DNA of 64,000 nt from Prorocentrum cordatum (taxonomy: Eukaryota; Sar; Dinophyceae; Prorocentrales; Prorocentraceae). The notes below the pieces were generated by a model. That model saw nothing but the letters and a program-made list of their open reading frames with translations. It did not search any database and was not told the DNA's origin. Made by a program: the position numbers and the translations under genes. The stretch covers positions 109,501 through 173,500 of the forward strand of contig CAUYUJ010018541.1 of NCBI GenBank assembly GCA_963575745.1. Direction: 5' to 3'. Positions 42,860-54,168 of the stretch are shown here, in pieces. Position 1 is the first letter of the stretch. Every line of letters begins with the position of its first letter.

Positions 42860-45520
42860 CGCTTCGTGGCCCCATTAGGGGGTTCCACCACAGGTCCCTG
42901 TGGTGGTTCTCGCATGCGTCCCCCGCGCCCATTTCGGCGCGCACCGCGCACGTTTCGTAGCCTCTCAGGGGTTCCACCGAAGGCTCCAGTGGCAGTTCGC
43001 GCATACCTCCCCGAACCCATTTCGGCACACCCCTCACACGCTTCGTGGCCCCATATGGAGCCCCACCGCAGGCCCCAGCGGCGGTTTTCGCATGCGCCCC
43101 CCGCACACATTTCGGCGCACATTCCAGACGCTTCGTGCCCTCATCGTGACCCCCACCGAGGACCCCATTAGTAGGGTTCTCGCATGCGCCCCTCGCGCCC
43201 ATTTCGGCACACCCATCGCACGTTTCGTGGCCCCATAGGGTGGCCCACCACAGGCCCGCACTGGCGGTTCTCGCATGCGTCCCCCGCACACATTTCGGCA
43301 CACCCTTCACGCGCTTAGCGACACCATAGGGAGCCGCGGTTCTCGCATGCGCTCCCGGTGTTTTTCACTGTACACCCATCACAAGCTTTTTGGCTGCTTA
43401 GGGAGCTCCACCGCAGGCCCCAGCGGCGGTTCTCGCATGCGTCCCCCGCACCACTTTTGGCGCGCATTTCACACGTTTCGTGCCCTCATCGTGACCCCCA
43501 CCGAGGGTCCCAGTGGCGGTTCTCGCATGCGCCGCTCGCGCCCATTTCGGCACACCTATCACACGCTTCGTGGCCCCATAGGGAGGTTCACCGCAGGCCC
43601 GAACTGGCGGTTCTCGCATGCGTCCACCGCACACACTTCGGCACACCCTTCACGCGCTTCGTGGCCCCACAGGGAACCCCACCGAAGACCCCAGTCGCAG
43701 TTTTCGCATGCGCCCCCTTTTTTAACGGCACACCCATCACAAGCCCTTTGGCCTCATAGGGAGCTCCACCACGGGCTCCAGTAGCGGTTCTCCATGTGCC
43801 CTCCGCACCGATTTCGGCACACCAATCACATGCCTCGTGGCCCCATTGGGAGTTCTACCAAAGGCCCCAATGGCAATCTTCGCATACGTCCCCCGTGCCC
43901 AGTTCGGCACACCCACACACACATACTTACCACACACGTTTCGTGGCACCAGAGGGAGCTCCACTGAAGGTCTCACGGGCGGTCTTCGCAAGCGTCCCCC
44001 GCATTGGCGCACACGTCACACGTTCCGTAGCCCCACAGGGATTTCCACCGTTGGTTTCATTGGCAGTTCTCGCATGCGTCCCCTGCACCCATGTTGGCAC
44101 ATCCTTCGCACGTTACGTGGCCCCATAGGGAGCCCCACCGCAGGCTTCAGTGGCGGTTTTCACATGCGCCCCCCAACACACGCATTGCGACACATTGTTA
44201 TACACGCTTCGTGGCCCCATGTGGAGCCCCACCGCATGCCCCAGTGGTGGGTATCGCATGCGTCCGCTCGCGCCCAGTTCGGCACACCCATCACACGGTT
44301 CGTGGCCCCATAGTGAGGTCCACCGCAGGCCCGAACTGGCGGTTTTCGCATGCGTCCCCCGCACATTTGGGCACACCGTTCACTCGTTTCGCGGCCCCAC
44401 AGGGAGCCCCACCGAAGACCCCCCCCTTCCTTTTACGGCACACCCACCACAAGCCCTTTGGCCTCATAGGGAGCTCCACCACGGGCTCCAGTAGCGGTTC
44501 TCCATGTGCCCTCCGCACCGATTTCGGCACACAGATCACACGCTTCGTGGCACCATAGGGAATTCCACCGAAGGCCCCAATGGCAATCCTCGCATACGCC
44601 CCCCGCGCCCAGTTCGGCACACCCACACACACACACACACACACGTACACACATACCATACACGTTTCGTGGCACCACAAGGAATTCCACTGAAGGTCTC
44701 ACGGGCGATCTTCGCAAGCGTCCCCCGCATTGGCGCACACGTCACACGTTCCCTAGCCCCACAGGGATTTCCACCGTTGGTTTCATTGGCAGTTCTCGCA
44801 TGCGTCCCCCGCACCAATGTTGGCACATCCTTCGCACGCTTCGTGGCCCCATAGGGAGCCCCACCGCAGGCTTCAGTGGCGGTTTTCACACGCGCCCCCC
44901 CACACGCATTACGAGACACTTTTTCACACGCTTCGTGACCCCATGGGGAGCCCCACCGCATGCTCCAGTGGTGGGTCTCGCATGCGTCCCCCGCGCCCGT
45001 TGCGGCACACCCCTCACGCGCTTCACGGCCCCATAGGTGGTTCCACCGAAGGCCCCAGAGGCAATTCGCGCATACGTCCCCGGCGCCCATGTCGGCACAC
45101 CCCTCGCAGATTTCGTGGCCCCATAAGGAGGTCCACCGCAGGCCCCAGCGGCGGTTCTCGCAAACGCCCCCCGCACTGATTTGCGGCACCCCCCTCACAC
45201 GTTTCGCGGCCACATAGGGAACCCCACCGACGGCCCCAGTAGCGGTTCCCGCATGCGCCCCCCGCACCCATTGCGGCACACACTTCGCACGATTTGTGAC
45301 CCCATAGGGAAGCTCCACCGGAGGCCCCAGAGGCAGGCCCCAGAGGCAATGTTCGCATGCGTCCCTCGCAGAAATTTCGGCACACGCTTCACACTCTACG
45401 TGGCCCAATACGGAGTTCTACCGAAGGCCTCAGTGACGATTCGCGCATGCGCCCCCGCACTCATTACGGCATACGTTCACACGCTCCGTAGCCCCATAGG
45501 GAGTTCCACCGAAGACGATG
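42860..45520. repeat. ~91-bp tandem array with ~0.72-kb higher-order period
   Basis: About 29 copies of a unit containing TTCGTGGCCCCATAGGGAGC, CCACCGCAGGCCCCAGCGGC, TTCTCGCATGCGTCCCCCGC and TTTCGGCACACCC. TTCGTGG recurs at 43042, 43132 and 43224. A rare variant, AAGCCCTTTGGCCTCATAGG, occurs at 43741 and 44451. Another, CCACCGTTGGTTTCATTGG, occurs at 44045 and 44771. The variants thus repeat 710-726 bp apart (eight units), showing block duplication. Since 91 is not a multiple of three, open frames drift, so it is not coding. Confidence 0.9.
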
Positions 45521-45689
45521 CTCACAACCGCCTGATTCACAAATGCATTTAGTTGGGTCCTTCGGCAGGCTAGTGTTTACGTTGAATGCGTGCAGCACGA
45601 TTGTGGTTGGTATGATTTCGACGCGCGCGCGTGTGGACTTGAAGCAATGTTGTGTTAGCGCTTTTCGAAGCAAGATATTATGAGATAGG

Positions 45690-45880
45690 CGAGCATGCGC
45701 GAAAATTAGTTATGTGGTGGAAAGAACATCTACGTGACGCAATCCATGCGATGCAAAACATGTGGTGAAAGCTATGTGATGCCAGTTGCGTGATGCAATA
45801 TAAATATATATATATATATATGTATTCATATATATGTGGTGCGAGCTATATGGTGCGCTCTACTAATGTTCAGGAGTCAG
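45690..45880 (+). repeat. GTGCAAT-type short repeats and a TA tract
   Basis: GTGACGCAATCCATGCGATG and GTGATGCAATATAAATATAT resemble 24975-25400. A TA tract lies at 45801-45820. Confidence 0.6.
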
Positions 45881-45904
45881 CACCTCCAGTGCTCGCGCAA
45901 TCAT

Positions 45905-46370
45905 CCCACCATCACACCCACAACTCTTCTTGCACATCCCATGTGGCTACGATTGCAATGATTCCTTGGCACTTGGTGACGCATCTTTGCGGCTGCGCTA
46001 GCGCGCGCAAGCTCGAGCGCAGAGCGGCCAGCTGGTTCGGCACAACCGACGCAGCCGCGATGACGCTTACCGATGAGAATTTCCCAGCTCGTCTCAGAGG
46101 CCGCGCTGGCGCGCAGGCACTTTTGTGCGGTCGGTGAATCGGGCGGCAGCGGTGATGATGGTAGCGATGGTGGTGGCGGTGATGGCGACGACGACGGCGA
46201 GGCCACTGACGGCGCCGACGCTTTCGACGATGATGATGTCCATCTGTCCATGATGACGGTGATTCAGTGTTGATGCCAGCGACTCGCGGCGATTGACGAT
46301 ATCGATAACGGTGGTGATGCGGCGGCGTTGATGACGGTGATGGTGAGGAAGTGAGCGCGGGGAAATTCAA
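45905..46370 (+). repeat. Isolated unit of the 24-30 kb family
   Basis: CACAACTCTTCTTGCACATC, CGCAAGCTCGAGCGCAGAGC and the GATGGTGGTGGCGG stretch follow the core order of the 24-30 kb units. Confidence 0.7.
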
Positions 46371-47179
46371 GAAATGTGGCAGCTTCTTTTTGTTGAGAAC
46401 AGCTGGTTATTCTTCTGTTGTTGAAGAGCTATAGTTTAATTCGCTTCGAACACCAATGGTATTGCAAGGATTTCAACACGCACGCGTGGCAGCGCGCGCA
46501 TGCGGCCCGTATTGCATTTATCTGAGACGGATTCGCGCGTTGGACGCATGCTGGATCAACGCGGATGCATCGCGTGGTGAGATCAGGATGTTTTTCTTCT
46601 GGACAAGATTGCTACGATCCTAATGGTCTGCTCTTGATTTCAGCAAGCCGAAGGGCTTTTGAGGCTTGCATGCCCAAAATGATTGTCACACTGATGTGCG
46701 TGGTGTGATTTGGACATGTGCGCGCGCGGGCTGACGTTGTGCGAACGATGGTAATGGATGCTTCAAGAGAAACGTGAAGCAAACGAGTGCGCGCGCATAG
46801 CTTTACTTGACGGGGGGGGGCGGAGGGCGACGCCGGGCGGGTTTGGATGCTATGAACTCAAGTCGAGCATGAAAGATGAGGCAGATACACAAGCAGTTTG
46901 CAGTGGCCCAAGGAGGGCCTGATGAGTTTGGGGGGGAGGTGGTGGTAGGGTTTTTTTCTTACCGGGAGGAGGATCAGCGCTTACGGGGGCGACGTCGAGA
47001 CGCTTACGCGCGGCCGCGGGCGGCCCGCCAGGCGAAGACCTTGCACAGCACACCCAGCGGGCACGTGGCACCCACTGGGCGCCCAGGGGCGAAGAGGCCA
47101 GGCGGAAGCCCGCCAGGCCCAACGGAAGTAAGAAGTAAGAGCCCAGGGGGTGGCGCATCGGTTGGGGAATCACAAAGGT
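46371..47179. other. No gene recognised
   Basis: A plus frame at 46876-47179 gives HKQFAVAQGGPDEFGGEVVV followed by Arg/Ala-rich sequence, possibly an exon fragment but without a domain. Confidence 0.3.
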
Positions 47180-47400
47180 TGCACCACGCAGCTGGCACCA
47201 CCGCATGGCTTACACGAGGCACAGACTGGGCCACGTGGATTGCACCACATCGCTTGCACTAGGTATCTCACACCACGTAGATTGCACCACGTATAGGGCA
47301 GCACAGACTTTGCACCACCTAGTTGGCTGCACGTAGGTTACACCACGAACATTGCACCACATAGGTCGCACCCACTTTTCACGCACATCCAGATTCAGAC
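47180..47400 (-). repeat. TTGCACCAC short repeats (inverted GTGCAAT family)
   Basis: ATTGCACCACGTA, TTTGCACCACCTAG and TTGCACCACATAGG recur every 20-30 bp. Confidence 0.75.
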
Positions 47401-47740
47401 TGCAATAACACACTGTTTAGGGGTCCACGCTGGCAAACATGTATCATGAATGCCGTAGTGCCCTCTGGATGGTGTTGTATGGCTGGTGTCATGCGATGCC
47501 TTTGAGTGTTGCGCACTTGTTTTTATTGCCCTGGTGCCCTCACGCTGGGGCTGGTGCCCCATGACGCTTTTGAATGTGTCTGATTTCGTGGTCTTTCCCT
47601 GCTGCTCGAGTGAAATTGCCGTCTGATGCTTTCGAAGTTTGCGATATTCATTCTTGATGTGGTGCTCTATGGATTGTTTTATGAGAGCTGGTGCTCGATG
47701 GTTCATTTGATGATTTCGAGCTTCGCTCTTTGAGGCTGAA
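47401..47740 (+). repeat. Second stretch of the GGCTGGTGCTCTATG family
   Basis: GGCTGGTGTCATGCGATGCC, CCCTGGTGCCC and GGTGCTCTATGGATTG match 39.9-41.7 kb. Confidence 0.65.
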
Positions 47741-48453
47741 GGAGCCTCGACTGCCTGGAGGCGCACAAACATAGCACCAGGCCTGGTGCTTGGCGTGGTA
47801 CGAAGGTGATTCGCATCTGCAGTTGGCTTCTACGAACTGTTAGGAAGGGATGTGTTCTTACCAGTACGAAGCCTTACTGCGAATTCACGTAGGAATCTAA
47901 CTCATGAGCGTGATGATTTCGGAATTTCAGCGGGGACGTGCACTTTTCAACTTGTGCTTGCAATAATGGTACGTTTGCGGAAATACGCCTGAGTTCCAAT
48001 GTCGATGGTTGGCCGTTCTTGGAGAGCGGGAAGGCGGCCAGTGTTCAAAGTTGCACCACAATATGCTGTGTAGTGTTTCTCCCGTTCGGGACCCCTTCAA
48101 AAAGATCCTAGCAATTACGCGCGCACGTTTTAAAATCGTGTTGAATGGCCATTCAGATTCCGATCCTGACCCCCATTCTGGAAGAACGGGAGAGCGGATA
48201 CCGCGGAGCACAGATTCCCAATGTATTATGTAATGCGGCTCCCGCACGAAACATCCGTACATGGTTCACGGGAGTGGTCAATGTTGTTACGTTAGTTGTC
48301 AGTGTTATGAACAGCCGTTCGAAGTCCAACGCTAATTCTTCACAATTTCTGGGAGGGTAGGAGAGCGGCTACAGCTCAACAATTGTTTTCAAGTATTAAC
48401 GCTTCGTGCAACGAGCGAACAAAGCCCATAATAGTGAAATTAGAGATCTCGAA
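47741..48453. other. Low-repeat segment, no gene recognised
   Basis: Near-balanced composition; no homology recognised in any frame. Confidence 0.45.
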
Positions 48454-50005
48454 GACGCCTACGGCGAATCACCGCCGCCCCCTGCCTTTTGGAATCGCCA
48501 ATGTAGCCGAGCGTTGTGGCAAGAGCTCTGCCAAGCTATCGGGCCATGTGTTCCCCCAGCCCTTGTAGAAACCCTTCAGGGAACACTTGGGGGAGGATGT
48601 CAGAGAAGATCAGGAGGAGAAGGAGGAGGAGGAGGAGAAGGCGGAGGGGGCATCTCAGGAGCCTCTGGGGGCATTATTGGGGCCTCCTTGGAGCTTCCTG
48701 GAGCTTCCTGGGAGCCTTTTGGAGGTATCGTGGAGGCCTCCGTGGGCTTCTTGGGGGCCTTTGGGGGCTTCTCGGGGGCCTCGTTGGCCATCTTAGGGCA
48801 TTCCTGGCGCGTCTGACGCCGTCGGAAGTTGTCTTGAGGGCCTCTCTGGGCCGACTTAGGGCCCTCTAGGGCTGTTCCAGGACCGTCTTGGAGGCCATCT
48901 TGAGCGTCGTCGAGGCATCTGGGGCCGTCTTGGGAGCCTCTTGAGCCGTTCTGGGGCCACCTTGGGTGCATCGTGGGCGATGTTGGGGCCATCTTTGGGG
49001 GCTCGCGGGCCGTCTCGGGCCGTCGGAAGATGGAAAAGGAACAAACGCCAAAATCCTTCAACAACCCAATGAAATTCAATAATGTTGGCTTCTTCGGACT
49101 TTCCTGGAGATCTTCTTGGGAGCCTCTGGGGCCGTCTTGGGATCTCTTGGGGTGGCGTATTGGGCCATCTTAGAGCCATCTTGGTTCGTCTTGATGGCCC
49201 ATGGCACGTCGGAAGCTGTCTTGGGCCTCTCTGGGCCGACATGGGGCCCTCTTGGGGAGTGCCAGGGCCGTGCTGGATGCCATCTTGGGCGTATTGGAGG
49301 CATCTTGGGTCGTTTGGGGGCCATCTTGGGACCGTCTTGGGTGCCTTTTGGGCTGTTATGGAGCCCTCTTGGAGGTCTCTTGAGCTTTAGGATAAGCAAT
49401 GTTTCGGGCCTCTTCAGGCCTTCCTGAAGGACCTCTTGGGGGCCTCACGGGCTGTCTTGGACAATATTTGAGCCACTTTGGGCAGTCTTGGTGGCCGCCT
49501 GGCCCGTCTGACGCCCACCGAAGCCGTCTTGAGGGCCTCTCTGAGCCGATTTGGGGCCATCTTTGCGGTGCTCCAGGGCAGTATGGGATGCCATCTTGGG
49601 CGTCTTGGTGCCTCGTGGGCCGTCTTGGCGCCCTCTTGGGGCAGTCGTGGGTGTTGTTTGAGCCGTTGTGGGTCCATCTTCGAGGCTTCTTGGGCGATCG
49701 TGGGCCGATTGTTAGGGGCTCTTGGGCCGTCCCGGACCGTCGGAAGATGGTAAAGAAGCAAATGTTAGAGTCTTTCAAAAACCGAAGGGGAATCAATGAT
49801 GTTGCTGATTCGAGCCTTCCTGGGGTACGTCTTGGAGGCCTCTTCGACGGTCGTGGAGGCTCCTTGGATGCCTCTTGGGCCGTGTTGGGCCATCGTGAGG
49901 TTATATTAGGCCGTCTTGGTTGTCGATTGGGCAGTCTTGGAGGCATCTTGGGGCTATCGTAACCATCCTGGAGGCCATCTTGGACATCTTGGGACTTGTT
50001 CCCAA
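48454..50005 (+). repeat. Composite repeat, copy 3 (extended)
   Basis: Head at 48454-48600 (GACGCCTACGGCGAATCACC). Purine tract 48600-48650. CTTGGG body. Tail CCGTCGGAAGATGGAAAAGG at 49019. A second body and a shortened junction lie near 49392-49435, and a further tail CCGTCGGAAGATGGTAAAG at 49737. The body and tail have been reiterated behind a single head. Confidence 0.85.
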
Positions 50006-50114
50006 CCATCATGTGGTGTTGGATCCCCGGTGTGAAGAGACGGTCCTTGCGGTCACTATTCCTCCTCCCGTTGCCCTCTCCTCCATCTTCCTTGCGTCCA
50101 TCCCTGCCCCTGCC

Positions 50115-50610
50115 TTGCACATGTGTGCTCGGCGCACCCAGTGCAACGCTTCGTGGCCCAGTCGGGAGCTCCACCGAAGGCCCCAGCAGCAGGGCCCACA
50201 TGGCGGCGGTGCCCCATTTGGGCGCACCCATTACACGGTTCGTGGCCCCATAGGAAGCTCCACCGAAAGCCCCAGCGGCAGGGTCCACATGGTGGCGCCG
50301 CACTTTTCAGACGGTGCGTGGCTTTGTAGGAAGCTCCATTGAAGGCCCCAGCGGCAGGGTCCACATGGCGGCGGCGCCCCATTTTTTTCGCACCTTTTAT
50401 ACGGTTCGTGGCCCCATCGGGAGCTCCACCGAAGGCCCCAGCAACAGGGTCCACATGGCGGAGCCGCCCCATTTTCACTCACCTTTCAGACGGCTCGTTG
50501 CCCCATAGGGAGTTCCACCAAAGGTTCCAGTGGCGGAGTTTGCACGGCGGCGCCGCCCCATTGTAGCGCACCCTTCACGCGGGTCGTGGCCCCATTGGGA
50601 GTTGCACCGA
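50115..50610. repeat. Second cluster of the ~91-bp repeat
   Basis: About five copies of TTCGTGGCCCCATAGGGAGC and CCACCGAAGGCCCCAGC, with a cluster-specific variant CAGGGTCCACATGGCGGCGG. Confidence 0.9.
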
Positions 50611-50923
50611 AAGCGGCGCCATAACACGGCATTCAAAATTGCACAGGGTTGGGTTCTTCGCCAGGGTAATGTTATGTGAATTCTTCACGCTTCACGTATC
50701 CCCACCAGCCAGCCCGTGCACGCCATGGTTTCCGCCCACCAGGCTGGACGGAGACACCCGTTTCCCATACCGTTTCGTGCGCCTAGCAAGGGGGAACAGG
50801 GTCGCCCGTCCCTAGTACATTTGACCCCATTGTGGACACTACAGCAAGGCAATGTGTTCCTTCTCCTACCAGGACGGTGTAGCCTCAGCGGACTTCCCGC
50901 CATTCCGTGTCGGCCTGCTGTAG
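50611..50923. other. Unassigned stretch before the helicase fragment
   Basis: In the helicase frame, residues read AMCSFSYQDGVASADFPPF up to a TAG at 50921. No Walker A motif is found here, so the helicase N-terminal half is missing or lies elsewhere. Confidence 0.4.
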
Positions 50924-52258
50924 AATGCCAAGGCAAGTGTGGCCACACACGAGGCCGCAAAGACGCTCGGGCGAAGCAACGCTACGAAGGTGGCGTTGCC
51001 CATCATGAACGAGGCGGGTCAAACCACAGAGCTACACGCCACCATGTCCCTGGTCAGCGTCATCAGGGGTGAGGGCCACTTCGTGCTGGTGGGTGACCCC
51101 AAACAGCTCCCGCCCACAGTGATTTCAAGGCTCGCCGCAGATCTGGGCCTCTGCACCTCCATCTTCGACAGGTTGCATCACGCCCTGAGGGGGCAGAACT
51201 CAGCAATAGTCCAGCTAACAGTGTGCTACCAGATGCACCCACAGCCCCTGGCTTGGCCGAACTGGGCACTCTACTACAACACGATGCGCAGCGGCCTGGT
51301 GTCCCCTCTGACCGTGCGACCGTTAGTCGATGGCCTCCCCTGGCGACCTATCCTGGCCTGGAGCGATGCTACGCTATCCGAGCTGGCAATCGCCAACAAA
51401 TTTGGCAAGGATGACCTTCTGACGACCCTGGAACCCCTTCACCCCGTGGACGCCCAGGAAGGCGAAAGGCACAGGTTTCTCCTTGTCGACAACCCATCTT
51501 TCGAGGTCACCACCAGCATCCACGCCGGCTACGCCAACCTCCCAGAAGCGGCGCAGGCCGCGGACAAAGTCATCACTCTGATACCTGCAATGGACGGGGG
51601 CGCCAAGGTCCGCCTCGCAGTAGGGTACCAGCTGAAAACCGCCATCCTGGAGGACGGGTGGCCGCAGAGCGCGGCCAACATCAAAGGCGTGCTTCAACAG
51701 TCCAAGGGCGGCAAAGGCAAAGGCAAGAGCGGGAGGGGGAAGTCCAAGGGGCCTGAAGTCTGCAAGGAAGGCGGCAAGGCCGGCAAAGACAGAAGCCGCT
51801 CTTCAGCTCCCGCATACCTGGCAAGTCAGCAGGGCGGCACAGACGGCCAGCGGCCGGTGGACCGTACCAACTGGGCCACGGTGTTCAGACAGGAGAATTC
51901 CAAGCGCACCAGCATCGGCATTGCACTCCCTGGCCTACAACAGCTTGCACCGCAGCATCTGCAATCGGGAAACCTCGTGCTCTCCACCATCGGCTCGAGC
52001 CAAGGGGGGCGAGGCGGACATCGTGATCTTCCTGGCCACTAGGTAGGTCCAACGGGAACCACCATTGGGGCTTCATGGACAACGCCAACAGGGTCAACGT
52101 CGCCATCACAAGAGCCACGCGCACCGTTGTGATCATTGGCGACGGAAGAATGTTCGCCTCCGCGACGCGGTCAACTCAGGGTGCTTTCCGAGCACGGGCG
52201 ACTGGCGGGCCTCTGGGTCAGGTTCAGGGGTCCCTAGCAGGCGGGCTCTCGCTCCAGC
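50924..52258 (+). pseudogene. Sen1/UPF1-type SF1 helicase, C-terminal half, disrupted
   Basis: Reading on plus from 50924 the frame gives, in order, a motif II region MNEAGQTTE (51005), motif III LVGDPKQLPPTV (51089), motif IV region YQMHPQP (51227), and RHRFLLVDN then NLPEAAQAADKV. A Lys/Gly/Ser-rich insert (about 51700-51800) precedes motif V-like STIGSSQGG and EADIVIFLATR, and finally motif VI NVAITRATRTVVIIGD (to 52143). This order is diagnostic of the UPF1/Sen1 group of RNA/DNA helicases. Motif II has Asn where the catalytic Asp of DEAG normally stands, so ATPase activity is doubtful. The motif I half is absent. Disruptions are an extra G in the G-run at 52004-52009, a TAGG duplication (52040-52047) that creates a TAG, an extra G near 52180, and a TAG at 52235. 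These fit either decay or consensus errors. Confidence 0.75.
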
Positions 52259-53017
52259 TTGATTGTTGGCCCCGACTTCGACCCCGTCGCCGACATGGCC
52301 ACCCGGGTCAATGGCCCGGCCACATGGGACGGCCACGCGGGCGGTGACGCCCATGAGGCACAGTTGGACAGCACCATCAAGCAGGCACGCGACTCCTTGG
52401 CCAACAGCTTCGCCAACCGCATCGAGGCCCCGTTCGACCCCGGCTTCAGCTGGGACGCCTTAGGCGAGGGGCTCGCCGACAGCCTCGACCAGCTCCTGGC
52501 CGCCCCCTCCTTCTCGGTCGTGCTATACCTAGTTGCAGGTCTGCACCCGCACGAGTTCCCCCTCGCCGACGCGCCGAGAGAGCCCTGGAGGTTCGACCGC
52601 AAAGCCTGGTCGCACCTGGGCTTCTTCTACGATGTGTCCCTGGGTCTTGACGCTAGCAACCTGGTCTGCAACATCCTCTGGGCGTGCTTGGTTTGGGTCT
52701 TGGGGCTTGGCACCCCCTGGATGGACCAGGACCTGGCCGCCCCCACGGAGACCCCACCGCCCCCACCTCAGACCCGCGGGCGCGGCTACCGTTCCAGGGC
52801 GAACCGACAGTGCACACCGAAGGACCAACCCAGACAGGTTCCGGAAGCTTGGGGCCCCAAGGCCCGAGATTGTTGCAAGCATCGCCATCGCCACCACCCT
52901 GGCATGGGTACCTTGGCGCACCTCCTACAGCCACTTCCTGACCAGCCACTCAGACGTGGCATGGTAGACACGGACGGAGATCCCATGGGTTCCCCCAAGG
53001 CCCGCGCCTCCTCATAA
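52259..53017 (+). pseudogene. Protein-like continuation downstream of the helicase, unassigned
   Basis: The frame that follows the helicase (LIVGPDFDPVADMATRVNGP) continues as well-mixed protein: SLANSFANRIEAPFDPGF, FSVVLYLVAGLHPHEFPL, WSHLGFFYDVSLGLDASNL. After about 52780 the reading becomes low-complexity and the plausible frame shifts to one reading NPDRFRKLGAPRPEIVASIA and TLAWVPWRTSYSHFLTS (to 52967). No family was recognised. Hydrophobic runs near 52640-52720 could be membrane-associated. It may be the C-terminal extension of the helicase protein or an adjacent gene. Confidence 0.5.
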
Positions 53018-53022
53018 TCACG

Positions 53023-53961
53023 ATGCTCATAATTTGGGAGCCCAGGGTTTTCTCGTGGCCTTTCCCCTACGCCGAGGGCACCGGGGACGTCATAGAGGCG
53101 GCACTCGGCATCTGTGTCCCCTGGCAAGACGCCCACATAGAGTTCCGCCAGAAGTTTGCCGAGACCTGGGGGCCCCCCCTGGACGATCTAAGTGCCTTGC
53201 ACGGCCGCATCGAGGACGCTCCATTCCACGTATCCAGGCTGGTGACGGCCGCGCACAATCCCGAGGCAGCCCAGCAGGCCAAGTGCCCCCAGACCTAGCA
53301 GGATCTGGAAAAGCACGACTTCATGCTGGTGGCGCCCATGATCGTCCTGGAGCGGATCGCGACCGCCGCAAGCGTTTCAACCCTGGCCAACGCCAAGTGC
53401 TCCGTCTGCGCGCTCCGCCGTGACCTGGCGGACTCCGACACGGGGTTAGGCGAATCAGACGACGACCTGGCCCTCCTGGGGGCCCCCAAGCCCGTCTCCC
53501 CCGCCCTTGGCGCGCGGCTGACCCCCCCGTTCATACTTGCAGTTCGAGGCTCACGGGACATCAGACGAGCGACAGGGAGCTGTAGCGACAGCTGCTCTCC
53601 CAGCAGGTCGGTCCCAGACATGTTCGCCCTCCCGCCCGATCTCGCTCCGCCCAGTTTCCCCCTGCTCAGTTCGAGAAGAGTCGTGGAGCTACGCCTGGCA
53701 GCAGACGACGAGCAGACGCGTTGTCGGACCAACGAGGTACAAGACGCGCAGCATGTCTGCGTGAACTACCTCCGCGACTACCACCCCGACGTCGACACGC
53801 AAGGGCATAAAATCCCCGATCCGAAGGAGCAGGAGACATCCTGGCCAGCCAAGAGCTTAGTACCCTTCCTGGCGCTGCTGCACGGCCATGAGGTGCCGGC
53901 AGACGGCCAGCCGCCCCACTTCGACTGGGACGGCAAGCGCTGGGCAGCCGCCAGGCCGTAA
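53023..53961 (+). pseudogene. Unassigned protein frame split by one TAG
   Basis: One plus frame runs from 53023 to a TAA at 53959, broken only by TAG at 53296. Segments such as GDVIEAALGICVPWQDAHIE, FAETWGPPLDDLSALHGRIE and, after the stop, MLVAPMIVLERIATAASVST look like genuine protein. Between about 53530 and 53690 the frame becomes Ser/Arg-rich and may be shifted. The end (DAQHVCVNYLRDYHPD, PHFDWDGKRW) again looks genuine. No domain was recognised. Confidence 0.45.
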
Positions 53962-54168
53962 AGCACGTCACCAGCAACCCACTCCACAAGGACGCTCGGC
54001 AGGAGCGCTACTCCCCCTGGCGCGGGATAAGGGCCCCAGTCCTTTCCGGCACGAGCGCGACGTGCTCGTCGGTTTCCTGAGGAGCTTCGACGCACGCGCC
54101 TTTGCCACGGCCACACTCGCCAAACTCGCGCCCCAGTCCCATATGGAGACTGCTACAGCGAGATCGAC

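Noticed and set aside
42717-45408. Cys/Gly-rich repeated peptide frames on minus
   Set aside because: The unit is about 91 bp, not a multiple of three, so successive copies are read in different frames and each looks equally protein-like.
50924-52042. Bacterial or viral origin for the helicase
   Set aside because: The motifs and surrounding repeats fit a nuclear eukaryotic Sen1/UPF1 homologue. No neighbouring phage or bacterial genes.
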